From Mesorhizobium amorphae (GTDB lineage: Bacteria > Pseudomonadota > Alphaproteobacteria > Rhizobiales > Rhizobiaceae): 61,926 nucleotides of DNA. How positions within the stretch are numbered: position 1 is the stretch's first letter; each line of letters begins with the position of its first letter. The DNA lies in assembly GCA_003240775.1 (NCBI GenBank), contig QFNI01000020.1, positions 1 through 61,926 on the forward strand, read 5' to 3'. The notes under the pieces were generated by a model that searched no databases, had not been told where the DNA came from, and worked only from the letters and a program-made list of their open reading frames with translations. Shown here piece after piece: positions 17,901-24,914 of this stretch. The translations under genes and the position numbers were made by a program.

Positions 17901-18313
17901 TGCGACAAGGCAACCCGCCACAGCGGGATGAAGCGCGAAAGCCGGGGGTCCTTGACGGCGAAGATGGGCGATTTCTGCGCGAGCTCGCGCTCGATCAGCT
18001 CGGCCAGTTCGGTGGCCAGGCCGGCGCCATACGGCGTGTCCACAAAGTCGTTGGACAGCGGCAGCGTGTCGTCCCAGCTTGAGCCGAGCGCGGCCAGCAG
18101 GCGCTCGTGGAACTCGTAGACGGCCTTGTTCTCGAAGAAGCCCTTCTCGTTGTCCTCGGCCGGCGGCAGCAGCTCGCCGGGGGTGGGGACGCCGAGCAGG
18201 TCGAGCACGCCTGCGACGGCCGAGGTGCCGCTGCGGTGCATGCCGAGCACGAGCACGCCGATGCGGTCGGATTGCGCGATGCCGGTGGAAGGGGCCGGGG
18301 AAAGATTTCTCAT
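14996..18313 (-). CDS. Sulfotransferase / coiled-coil / tandem GT2 glycosyltransferase fusion
   Basis: 1105 residues in one frame. Residues about 15-250 are a sulfotransferase-like domain: GMHRSGTS (24-31) is the 5'-phosphosulfate loop and PLRHPVEVAGSL, with Arg150 and Ser158, resembles the 3'-phosphate site. Residues about 300-435 are a coiled coil with 18-residue repeats. Two GT-A domains follow: 557-790 (LLSIVMPVYDTPE, ALMDHDDLLP, DGSQDYDLA) and 822-1050 (VSVIIPTRDYAQLL, LLLNNDIDVI, NDIDFCLRVREAG). No signal peptide or membrane helix, so it should act in the cytosol. Tandem GT2 pairs often assemble repeating glycans; the fused sulfotransferase would use PAPS from CysD/CysNC. ATG 18313 is chosen because earlier in-frame codons look non-coding. 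The stop is 31 bases downstream of nothing else; the RgpF-like gene lies just upstream of its start. Confidence 0.85.
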   Translation of the reverse strand: MRNLSPAPSTGIAQSDRIGVLVLGMHRSGTSAVAGVLDLLGVPTPGELLPPAEDNEKGFFENKAVYEFHERLLAALGSSWDDTLPLSNDFVDTPYGAGLATELAELIERELAQKSPIFAVKDPRLSRFIPLWRVALSQAGVTPIAVIPLRHPVEVAGSLGKRNGFPRAKTFLIWLDHMLAIEADTRGMVRSFVGYDELLRDWRTATDRLSRDLSLQWPKKRDRIEHKIDAFLDAGLRHHKQAAELGSETRLDAIVSQAWDAFSALVSDANDQTALQSLDAIRAEVRDAAQVFSGYLNWMREEQAAKDTKIHHLNLAERDLRQEKDTEIHRLNLAEALLRREKDAEIGQLNSIAQELRRELAGAEQAASEERAGLERSLTESFERELGERNEAIYRLDDDMRALRREKDEAQALVGVVDRLEHEVGHVRRENDHLRTLINAIHSSTTWRALRPVHRVAERLPNSFKVWLRRGAKAGWWAITPWRTRERLRLLRTRYSQHLLLQAPPNQAPGPALDFPPGAFVPHGMRSYDAWVRRYDTLKPHHRAAIRGKAKALNYKPLLSIVMPVYDTPETVLREAIGSVRAQLYENWELCIADDASPAPHVKAVLTELAAAEPRIKWMRRDTNGHIAAASNSALELARGEFIALMDHDDLLPEHALFEIVTLLNERPDADIVFSDEDKVDENGTRSDPYFKPGFSLDLFLGQNLINHLGVYRASLIDEVGGFRSGVDGSQDYDLALRVIAKTSPEKILHIPKVLYHWRQPSGTVSFSQSALDKCIASSRKAIQDYLDETHQGFDDKPRVEACPLVPSWNRVRWPVPTPAPLVSVIIPTRDYAQLLKQCVDGLLHRTDYANIEILVVDNGSVEQRTRDLFASWAGESRIRILPDPRPFNYSRLNNFAAKEAKGDLFLLLNNDIDVIGADWLTEMVSLASRPGIGIVGAKLLYGDRRVQHAGVRLGAGTFDGGPGVAGHFGHLAAAQDAGYRGSYALTQEMSAVTAACLLVTRQAFEAVEGLDEESLTVAFNDIDFCLRVREAGFRVLWTPYAELFHLESASRGSDMTPEKRERFGREARYMRSRWGALLDRDPFYNQNFDNTAPDYVLDFTALPR
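17231..17392 (-). repeat. Three 18-residue tandem repeats in the coiled coil of the fusion protein
   Basis: Residues 308-325, 326-343 and 344-361 read TKIHHLNLAERDLRQEKD, TEIHRLNLAEALLRREKD and AEIGQLNSIAQELRRELA. The first two match at 13 of 18 positions and the third is more diverged. 18 residues is about five helical turns, so this looks like recent in-frame duplication of a rod between the sulfotransferase and glycosyltransferase parts. Confidence 0.8.
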
Positions 18314-18344
18314 GGCTGCCCTATAGGATCGCGCGGAGAAACTG

Positions 18345-19343
18345 TCATCCGCCCCGATGCGGATCACCGTGTCTTGACTGCGTCTTCGACTTGCGCGCCA
18401 CAGCAGCCGCCCAATGCAGGGCATCGCGGAGGCGCACGCGGATCGGGTCGGGCATGGCGCGGTAGACCGAGACGACGAAGGGCAGCCTGTTGGAGGCCCA
18501 CATCACCAAGGGGTGGGGCCGGCGAAGGAACCGGGACTCCGCGTCCATCTCGGCGAGCGTCGCCGAACGCAGGGCGGCGTCCGAGACAGGCTCCTCGCCG
18601 AGCCCCGCTGCGGTCGCGGCACTTGACGTGATCCAGCCTTCGGCTTCGGCCACGGGAGCAAACATCCGCTCCACCGCATGGGCCGCCGTGCCGTCGGTCT
18701 GGCCTTTTTCCCCAGCGAAAAGGTCGTCGAGATCGACATCGCGGAAGGGAGCGATCGCTTCCGCGCGGAACCAGAACATCGAGCCAGCGACGAAGTAAGG
18801 GCAGTGCGCGAATAGCCGGCGGGGATCGCGTCCCATCCGGCGCGCAACCTGGGCGATAGGCCGCCGGTTGCGGCCCATCCAGAAGGCGACCGACAACAGT
18901 GCGCCATCGGGTGCCACGATGCCCAGCCGCCCCGTCTTCGAGCCGAGCAGTGCCGCGAAGTGCTGCGTGCCCTCGCGGTCGGGCAGCAGCGAGCCGGTGA
19001 TCGCCTGGCGCCAGCCCTCGCCGTCGAGCCGGTGCACCGAGCGCTTGGTGTGAAGCTTGAGCCCCACATCGAAAGCGGGCTCCTCGCGCAACACCTGGAG
19101 GAAGGGCCTGATATCGCGCCCGCGGTTCTCCACCTCCACCACGCGCATGGCGAGCAGATGCGGCGTTGCGGGCGCTTCCACCGCATCCACCGGCCCCGCC
19201 GTCGTCACCACCAGGCGAAAAGGCTGATCGAGGGTCTCGGCGATGCGCGCGGCGATCTCATTCCACACGTCGAGGTAATGGACGTGGCAGAAGATCACCA
19301 ATCTCGGTTCCGGTGCGCCTGGGATCGCTGTTCTCCTTGCCAA
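18345..19343 (-). CDS. Rhamnan synthesis protein F (RgpF) family glycan protein
   Basis: 332 residues. The pattern LVIFCHVHYLDVWNEI, then ENRGRDIRPFLQVL, KLHTKRS and CPYFVAGSMFWFR is characteristic of the RgpF family (glycan-synthesis proteins found in O-antigen, rhamnan and stealth-like loci). The biochemical role of the family is poorly settled; most likely it is a glycosyltransferase of the assembly. The start is TTG at 19343; no ATG precedes the conserved region and no good ribosome-binding site is seen, so the true start could be a few codons away. The fusion gene begins 31 bases downstream, suggesting one transcript. Confidence 0.75.
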   Translation of the reverse strand: MARRTAIPGAPEPRLVIFCHVHYLDVWNEIAARIAETLDQPFRLVVTTAGPVDAVEAPATPHLLAMRVVEVENRGRDIRPFLQVLREEPAFDVGLKLHTKRSVHRLDGEGWRQAITGSLLPDREGTQHFAALLGSKTGRLGIVAPDGALLSVAFWMGRNRRPIAQVARRMGRDPRRLFAHCPYFVAGSMFWFRAEAIAPFRDVDLDDLFAGEKGQTDGTAAHAVERMFAPVAEAEGWITSSAATAAGLGEEPVSDAALRSATLAEMDAESRFLRRPHPLVMWASNRLPFVVSVYRAMPDPIRVRLRDALHWAAAVARKSKTQSRHGDPHRGG

Positions 19344-19418
19344 CGCGAGCGAGACCCGCGCCGCGCGCCGCGCTTATGGCAAAGTCGCTGCCTGCCAGGA
19401 AGCCCGCGATCTCTTTCC

Positions 19419-20732
19419 CTACTGCACCGCCACCCCGCCATAGATGAGGTTGGGCAAGAAGAGCGAGATCTGCGGAAAGGCACTCAGAAGCACCAAGACC
19501 ACCGCCATGGCCGCGAGATAGGGCAGCACCTCCCTCGCATAGTCCACCATCGAGACCCGCAGGATTTGGGAGGAGATGTACATCATGCCGCCCACGGGCG
19601 GGGTGATGCCGGCGATCGTCAGATTGGTGATGAAGACGATGCCGAAATGCACGGGGTCGATGCCCACGCGCGCGATCACGGGGATCAGCATGGGCGTGAG
19701 GATGATCAGCGCGGCCGACCCCTCGATCGCGGTGCCGAGCACGATCAGCACCACGTTGATCACCAAAAGCAGCAGGAGCGGGTCGTCGGTCAGCCCTTCC
19801 ATCCAGCCCGAAAGGCTCTGCGGCACGGCTTCCCAGGCAAGGTAGAAGCCGAAGGCGGCGGCCGCGCAGATCATCATCATGACGGTCGCCGAATCGCGCA
19901 CGGCCTCGGCCAGCACGGTCGGGATGTCGCGCACGCGGAACTCGCGATAGGCGAAGATCGCGATGAACAACACGTAGAGCACGATGATCGCGCCCGATTC
20001 GGTGGTGGTGAAGAGGCCGTAGCGCGTGCCTGCCAGGATCACCACGGGAATGGACAGCGCCCAGAGCCCGTCCACCAGGGCCGTCCAGCCTTCCTGCCGC
20101 GTGGCGCGTGTCGCGCGCAGCGGCTTGTAGCCGCGCTTCTTGGCGACGAAATAGGTGGTGACCATGAGCGCCAGCGCGAGCAGCAGGCCGGGCACGATGC
20201 CCGCCGCAAACAGCCGTCCGATCGAGGTTTCCGACAGGAAGCCGTAGATGATGAGCCCGATCGAGGGCGGAATCAGCGCCGTGATGATCGAGGCGGACGA
20301 GGTGATCACGGCCGCGAAGGCCGCGCTGTATCCCTTGGCGACCATCTGGTTGCCGAGCGTCTTGGCGAGCATCGCCGCATCCGCGTTGGCGGAAGCCGTC
20401 AGGCCGCCGAGCAGCGTGCCGAGCACGGTGCACATCTGGGCGAGCGCGCCCGTCATGTGGCCGACCAGCACATCGGCCAGGTTGATCAGGCGCCGCGTGA
20501 TGCCCGACGCGTTCATGATCGAGCCGGCGAGCACGAAGAGCGGCAGGGCGAGCAGCGAAACCGACTGGCTGCCCTCGGCCATCTCCTGGGCGAAATTGGA
20601 AAGCGGGATCGTGTCGCGGTTGATCCAGAAGAAGAACAGCGCGCCGACCGCCATCGACCAGGTGATGGGCGTGCGCAGCGCAAAGAGCGCGAGCACCAGG
20701 ACGGAGGGCCCAGCGAGATGCAGGAAGCTCAT
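19419..20732 (-). CDS. TRAP transporter large permease (DctM)
   Basis: 437 residues, about 12 hydrophobic segments, with the DctM stretches LPLFVLAGSIMNASGI, LTASANADAAML and ALIPPSIGLIIYGFLSE. It is the sodium- or proton-coupled transport subunit. Its start overlaps the DctQ stop by four bases. The gene order on the minus strand is dehydratase, DctP, DctQ, DctM, so the imported substrate is probably a sugar acid or related organic acid handled by the dehydratase. Confidence 0.95.
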   Translation of the reverse strand: MSFLHLAGPSVLVLALFALRTPITWSMAVGALFFFWINRDTIPLSNFAQEMAEGSQSVSLLALPLFVLAGSIMNASGITRRLINLADVLVGHMTGALAQMCTVLGTLLGGLTASANADAAMLAKTLGNQMVAKGYSAAFAAVITSSASIITALIPPSIGLIIYGFLSETSIGRLFAAGIVPGLLLALALMVTTYFVAKKRGYKPLRATRATRQEGWTALVDGLWALSIPVVILAGTRYGLFTTTESGAIIVLYVLFIAIFAYREFRVRDIPTVLAEAVRDSATVMMMICAAAAFGFYLAWEAVPQSLSGWMEGLTDDPLLLLLVINVVLIVLGTAIEGSAALIILTPMLIPVIARVGIDPVHFGIVFITNLTIAGITPPVGGMMYISSQILRVSMVDYAREVLPYLAAMAVVLVLLSAFPQISLFLPNLIYGGVAVQ

Positions 20733-21232
20733 ATGATGGGGTCCGCGTGGGTTTCGAGCGTCTCGGCCGCCCAGGGCCGCGCGGTCATGAGGTGCTGGAC
20801 GAACATGCCGAAGGAGGCGAGCGCGAGCGGCGCGTAATAGATCGAGCGCGGCAGGTTGAGCGCCACCGAATGCACGTCGCGCGAAATCCAGGCCTGCATC
20901 ACGAAGAGAACGGTCATCAGCAGGAACAGGCCGGCCAGCAGCAGGTAGTTGAACCAGGCGACCGCCCGGCGCACGGGCAGCGGAAACGCGTCCACCAGCA
21001 CGTCGATCGCGGCATGGCTGCCCAGCCGCACGCCGGCGATCGCGCCGAAGAACACGAGATAGGCGAAGGCCATGCTGGCTATCTCGTAGGACCAGGCGGC
21101 GGGGCGGGGCAGCACATAGCGGCTGACCACGCCCCAGACGATCGCGAAGATGATGGCGAGCAGCGCCACCACCCCGATCAGCTCGTCCCAGCGAGACGGG
21201 GAGAAAAGCGGCTTTTCTTCCGGATCACGCAT
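20729..21232 (-). CDS. TRAP transporter small permease (DctQ)
   Basis: 167 residues with four membrane helices and the DctQ features GVVSRYVLPRPAAWSYEIA and GSHAAIDVLVDAFP. It pairs with DctM in the inner membrane. The 21-base gap to DctP and the overlap with DctM show a single transcription unit. Confidence 0.9.
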   Translation of the reverse strand: MRDPEEKPLFSPSRWDELIGVVALLAIIFAIVWGVVSRYVLPRPAAWSYEIASMAFAYLVFFGAIAGVRLGSHAAIDVLVDAFPLPVRRAVAWFNYLLLAGLFLLMTVLFVMQAWISRDVHSVALNLPRSIYYAPLALASFGMFVQHLMTARPWAAETLETHADPII

Positions 21233-21253
21233 GGCGCTCCCCTCCCCGTTCGA

Positions 21254-22237
21254 TCACTCGGCGACGGCTGCGCGCACGCGCTCGACCACGCCCGGCGACA
21301 GGTCGGGCACGGCTGCAAACGCGTCGGTGGCAGCCGCCTGGAAGGCCGGCACGTCGACGTCGGTCACGATCTCCACGCCCGCCTTGGCGAGCTGGTCGGC
21401 ATATTCCTGATCGGTTTCGAGCGTCATCTTGGTGAGCTCGGGCGCGATGCGGGCGCCCTCCTCCAGCAGAACCGTCTGAAGCTCGGGATCGAGACTGTTG
21501 AAGAACTGGGTCGAGGTCGTCCAGGCGGTGAACATCATCTGGTGCCCGGTCTTGGAGATGACATTGCGCACCTCGTTGAGCTTGGCGCCCGCGATCGAGC
21601 CGAAGGGGCCTTCGGCGGCGTCCACCACATTGGTCTGGAGCGCGTTGTAGACGTCGCCCCAGGGCAGCTCGGTCGGCCGCGCGCCGAACTTGGTGAAGGT
21701 CGCGACCATGATGGGGGACGCGGGCACGCGCACGGTCACGCCGTCCATGTCGGCGGGCGAGCGGACGGGCTTGCCCGCGATCACGTGGCGCAGGCCGAAC
21801 AGGCCGTTGGGCATCAGGATCTTGATGCCGCGCTCTTCCAGCTTGGCCGACATCTCCTTGTAGACATCGGAGGCGAAGAGCTTGTCGGAGGATTCCACGG
21901 TCGGGAAGATGTAGGGCCCGGCGATCACGCCGAGGTCGGGCACGAAGTTCGAGAGCTGGCCGTAGTCGGTCGCGCTCATCAGGCTCGCGCCGCTCAGGAT
22001 CATCTCGTTGACCTTCTTCTGCGCGCCGAGCTGGTCGCCGGTCAGGACCTGGATGGCGATGCGCCCGTTGGAGCGCTCGCCCACGCGCTCGGCATAGAGC
22101 TTCATGGCGCGGATGATGGGCTCGTTGGGGTTCACCTGGGAGGTGGTGAAGCGCAGCCGGTATTCCTGGGCGGCGGCGGGAAGCGCGAGGGCAGCCGTGG
22201 CGAGCGCGGCGAGGCCGAGTGCGAGCAGTCGTTTCAT
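21254..22237 (-). CDS. TRAP transporter solute-binding protein (DctP)
   Basis: 327 residues with a clear signal peptide (about 24 residues, ending ALPAAAQ). Conserved DctP features include VRVPASPIMVATFTKFGARP, which carries the substrate-carboxylate arginine, and WGDVYNALQTNVVDAAEGP. GGAGGAGAACCCC just before the ATG is a strong ribosome-binding site. Periplasmic binding of a carboxylate is expected. The sequence does not identify the ligand; the dehydratase upstream suggests an aldonate or uronate-like acid. Confidence 0.95.
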   Translation of the reverse strand: MKRLLALGLAALATAALALPAAAQEYRLRFTTSQVNPNEPIIRAMKLYAERVGERSNGRIAIQVLTGDQLGAQKKVNEMILSGASLMSATDYGQLSNFVPDLGVIAGPYIFPTVESSDKLFASDVYKEMSAKLEERGIKILMPNGLFGLRHVIAGKPVRSPADMDGVTVRVPASPIMVATFTKFGARPTELPWGDVYNALQTNVVDAAEGPFGSIAGAKLNEVRNVISKTGHQMMFTAWTTSTQFFNSLDPELQTVLLEEGARIAPELTKMTLETDQEYADQLAKAGVEIVTDVDVPAFQAAATDAFAAVPDLSPGVVERVRAAVAE

Positions 22238-22292
22238 GGGGTTCTCCTCCGGGAATGTTCTGGTTGGGCCGGCGCGTGACGCGCCCGGTCGT

Positions 22293-23399
22293 TCAGGCGA
22301 TGGCGAGATGGGAGCCTTCCACCTTGCGGCGCTCGATCTCGGCCGTGTCCCAGGCGATGCCGAGGCCCGGCTCCCCGCTCGGGAAGGCGCGGCCGTTTTC
22401 CACGCGCATGCCCTGCGTCGTGATCTCGTCGAGCTGGGGGATGTATTCCACCCAGCGCGCGTTCGGCACCGCGCAACACAGCGCCACATGCAGCTCCATC
22501 AGGAAATGCGGGCAAACGGCGGTGTTGAAGCACTCGGCCAAATGCGCGGTCTTGAGCCAGGGCGTGATGCCGCCGATGCGGCCGACATCCACCTGCACCA
22601 CCGAGCACGCGCCGCGCGCGAGGTATTCGCGGAAATGCAGGTGGCTGTAGAGGCTTTCGCCCACCGCCACGGGAATCGCGGTCGAGCGCGCGAGCCGCGC
22701 ATGGCCGTCGATGTCGTCGGCGGGCAAGGGCTCTTCCAGCCAGCCGATGTTGAGCGCCTCGTAGTGGCGCGCACGGCGGATGGCCTCGTCCACGCTCCAG
22801 GCCTGGTTGGCGTCGGTGAAGATCTCGAAGCCCGCGCCGACCGCCTCGCGAACGGCCGAGATGCGGGCGACGTCCTCGTGGATCGGGCGGCCGACCTTGA
22901 GCTTCGCGCCGCCGAAGCCTTCTTGCCTGGCGCGCAGGGCATCCTCGACCAGAGCCGCCGTTTCCAGATGCAGCCAGCCGCCTTCGGTGGTGTAGAGCGG
23001 CACGGATTGCTGCGCCCCGCCCGCCAGAAGATGCAGCGGCAGATTCGCCCGGCGGCAGCGCAGGTCCCAGAGTGCGGTGTCGATCGCGGCCATTGCGATG
23101 GCCGTGATGGCGCCCACCGTGGTGGCATGGGTGAGAAACAGGAGATCGCGCCAGATGCGCTCGATCTCCTCGGCTTCGCGGCCGAGAATGGCGGGGGCGA
23201 GCGTGCGCTCGATCAGCCGCATCACGGAAGGCCCGCCTGTGCCGATCGTGTATGAATAGCCGGTGCCCACCGCGCCGTCCGCATCGGTGATGCGCACGAT
23301 CGGCGTTTCCTGGCTGACAAAGGACTGGATGGCGTCGACCCGCTTCACCTTGGGTTGCAGGTCGACCATCAGGAATTCGACGCGAACGATCTTCGCCAT
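22293..23399 (-). CDS. Mandelate racemase/muconate lactonizing enzyme family dehydratase
   Basis: 368 residues of the enolase superfamily. Visible catalytic elements are the KxK motif in AKLKVGRPI, metal ligands in FTDANQAW, GWLEEPL and VGESLYSH, and a D...H pair in VDVGRIGGITPW and CPHFLMELH. This lysine plus His-Asp layout is that of the mandelate-racemase subgroup, mostly acid-sugar dehydratases. It is the first gene of the TRAP operon and divergent from the IclR regulator. Rhamnonate- or fuconate-like acids are plausible given the L-rhamnose mutarotase nearby, but the substrate is not proven by sequence. Confidence 0.85.
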   Translation of the reverse strand: MAKIVRVEFLMVDLQPKVKRVDAIQSFVSQETPIVRITDADGAVGTGYSYTIGTGGPSVMRLIERTLAPAILGREAEEIERIWRDLLFLTHATTVGAITAIAMAAIDTALWDLRCRRANLPLHLLAGGAQQSVPLYTTEGGWLHLETAALVEDALRARQEGFGGAKLKVGRPIHEDVARISAVREAVGAGFEIFTDANQAWSVDEAIRRARHYEALNIGWLEEPLPADDIDGHARLARSTAIPVAVGESLYSHLHFREYLARGACSVVQVDVGRIGGITPWLKTAHLAECFNTAVCPHFLMELHVALCCAVPNARWVEYIPQLDEITTQGMRVENGRAFPSGEPGLGIAWDTAEIERRKVEGSHLAIA

Positions 23400-23667
23400 G
23401 GTGCCGGGGCGCTCGAAAAACTAGCGCGCGACGCGGCACAGCGCGGTGCGCGCTCTGCCCGCTGCGGCGCGGCACGCCGCCCCCCGGCTGATCACCATTC
23501 CCCGTTCCTCCCAGAACACGTGAATTCCATATTTGAAACTCACATTCGCTGATAAGAAAGCATGCGGCTCAATCGAGGTCAACCGGCTCTCGCTCGCCGC
23601 GGGCTTGCCCTTTGGGGAGAGTTTGGCGACACCTCTCGCAAGCCCGAGGGCAGAGGAGGAGACGGAC
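23400..23667. promoter_or_regulatory. Divergent control region between the dehydratase and the IclR gene
   Basis: This gap must contain promoters for the minus-strand dehydratase/TRAP operon and the plus-strand regulator. It is AT-richer around 23520-23560 and includes the repeated motif listed at 23528-23560. Confidence 0.6.
23528..23560 (+). promoter_or_regulatory. Candidate operator, copy 1
   Basis: The core GAAA-N4-CATTC-N4-ATAAGAA recurs at 24868-24900 with N2 in the last gap, and both copies follow a TAT(T)TGAAA-like start. One copy lies in the divergent promoter of the IclR gene and the other just upstream of the operon at 24915, as expected for an autoregulating local repressor. Spacing is too short for a normal -35/-10 pair. 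The tie to the IclR protein is inferred from position. Confidence 0.5.
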
Positions 23668-24447
23668 GTGTCGGACACGGCGGACGAAACCGGCGATCGC
23701 TACCGCGCGCCCGCGCTCGACAAGGGCCTCGACATCATCGAGCTCCTGGCCGGCGACGAGGAAGGCATGAGCCAGGTGGAGATCGCCAAGGCGCTCGACC
23801 GCACGCCGAACGAGATCTACCGGATGCTCGACCGCCTCGTGCGGCGCGGCTACGTGGCGCGCACGAGCGCCGACCGCTACGAGATCACGCTCAAGCTGTT
23901 CGGCATCGCCCACCGCCATCCGCCGATGCGCAGGCTGACCGCACAGGCGCTCCCCCGCATGCGCCGCTTCGCGCGGGAGGCGGCACAGGCCTGCCACATG
24001 GTTGTCTACGACCGCGGCAACTCCATGGTGATCGCCCAGGTGGACGCGCCCGGCTATTGGGGCCTGTCGATCCGGGTGGGCTCGCATATCAGCCTGGTCA
24101 ACACCGGCTCGGGCCATGTGCTCCTGGCCTTCGCCCACCCCGCCGAGCGGCGGCTGATGCTCGAAGAGCGGGAAGTGATGCCCGACGAGGTGTGGCCCGA
24201 GGACTTCGAGAAACGCCTGAGCGAGGTCCGCGCCGCGGGCTTCGAGGCGGTGGCGAGCCAGCAGACCATGGGCGTCACCAACATCTCGGTGCCGCTGATG
24301 GGGCCGAGCGGAACGGTGCTCGCGGCCCTCACCTGCCCGCACATCCAGCGGCTCGACCGCACGAACATGCCCACCATCGATCAGACGCGCGAGCTTCTGC
24401 TCGACGCCGCGCGCGACATCTCGGTCGCGGTCGGCGGCGCCGACTGA
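23668..24447 (+). CDS. IclR-family transcriptional regulator
   Basis: 259 residues. A winged helix-turn-helix lies at about 15-80 (MSQVEIAKALDRTPNEIYRM, LVRRGYV) and an IclR effector domain follows (about 90-255) with RVGSHISLVNTGSGHVLLAF. GTG 23668 is chosen because a strong GGAGGAG precedes it and homology begins soon after. The regulator is flanked on both sides by sugar-acid genes and probably controls them; the shared motif at 23528 and 24868 is a candidate binding site. Confidence 0.9.
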   Translation: MSDTADETGDRYRAPALDKGLDIIELLAGDEEGMSQVEIAKALDRTPNEIYRMLDRLVRRGYVARTSADRYEITLKLFGIAHRHPPMRRLTAQALPRMRRFAREAAQACHMVVYDRGNSMVIAQVDAPGYWGLSIRVGSHISLVNTGSGHVLLAFAHPAERRLMLEEREVMPDEVWPEDFEKRLSEVRAAGFEAVASQQTMGVTNISVPLMGPSGTVLAALTCPHIQRLDRTNMPTIDQTRELLLDAARDISVAVGGAD

Positions 24448-24475
24448 AATCACCCAGACACCGGAGAGGAAAACC

Positions 24476-24805
24476 ATGCAGCGCATCGGCAGCGTGATCG
24501 GGGTGCGCCCCGAGCACATCGAGGAATACAAGCGCGTTCACGCCGCCGTCTGGCCCGACGTGCTGCGCCAGATCGAGCGGAGCAAGATCCGCAACTACTC
24601 GATCTTCCTGCGCGAGCCCGAAAATCTGCTCTTCGCCTATTTCGAGTATCACGGCGAAGACCTCGCGGCCGACATGGCGGAAATGGCCGCCGACCCGGTG
24701 ACGCAGGACTGGTGGAAGGTCTGCGGTCCCATGCAGGCGCCGCTCGACACGCGCGCCGAGGGCGATTGGTGGGCCTCGACGGAGCAGGTGTTCTTTCATC
24801 CCTGA
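24476..24805 (+). CDS. rhaM: L-rhamnose mutarotase
   Basis: 109 residues, the family's size. YKRVHAAVWPDVLRQI matches the conserved Tyr-His-Trp-Pro start region and QDWWKVCGPMQAP the conserved WW segment of RhaM/RhaU (DUF718). It interconverts alpha and beta anomers of L-rhamnose or a related deoxy sugar in the cytoplasm. GGAGAGG precedes the ATG. It lies 28 bases after the IclR gene and 109 before the oxidoreductase operon. It is the best substrate hint in the region, although family members also serve other L-sugars. Confidence 0.9.
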   Translation: MQRIGSVIGVRPEHIEEYKRVHAAVWPDVLRQIERSKIRNYSIFLREPENLLFAYFEYHGEDLAADMAEMAADPVTQDWWKVCGPMQAPLDTRAEGDWWASTEQVFFHP

Positions 24806-24867
24806 GACGCGGCACAGCACCCAGGCGAACCACGGCTCGCGCTTCGACGCGCTTGCATCTGAAAATC

Positions 24868-24900
24868 AAATATGAAATCCTCATTCACATAAGAAGGTGA
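24868..24900 (+). promoter_or_regulatory. Candidate operator, copy 2
   Basis: GAAA-N4-CATTC-N2-ATAAGAA, matching the motif at 23528-23560, just upstream of the ATG at 24915. The 3' part runs into the ribosome-binding region, so binding here would block transcription or early elongation of the 24915 operon. Confidence 0.5.
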
Positions 24901-24914
24901 ATGAGGGAGGAGGA

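Noticed and set aside
23533..23667. ATG 23533 as the IclR start
   Set aside because: The extra 45 residues are not regulator-like and include the repeated operator motif; GTG 23668 has a strong ribosome-binding site.
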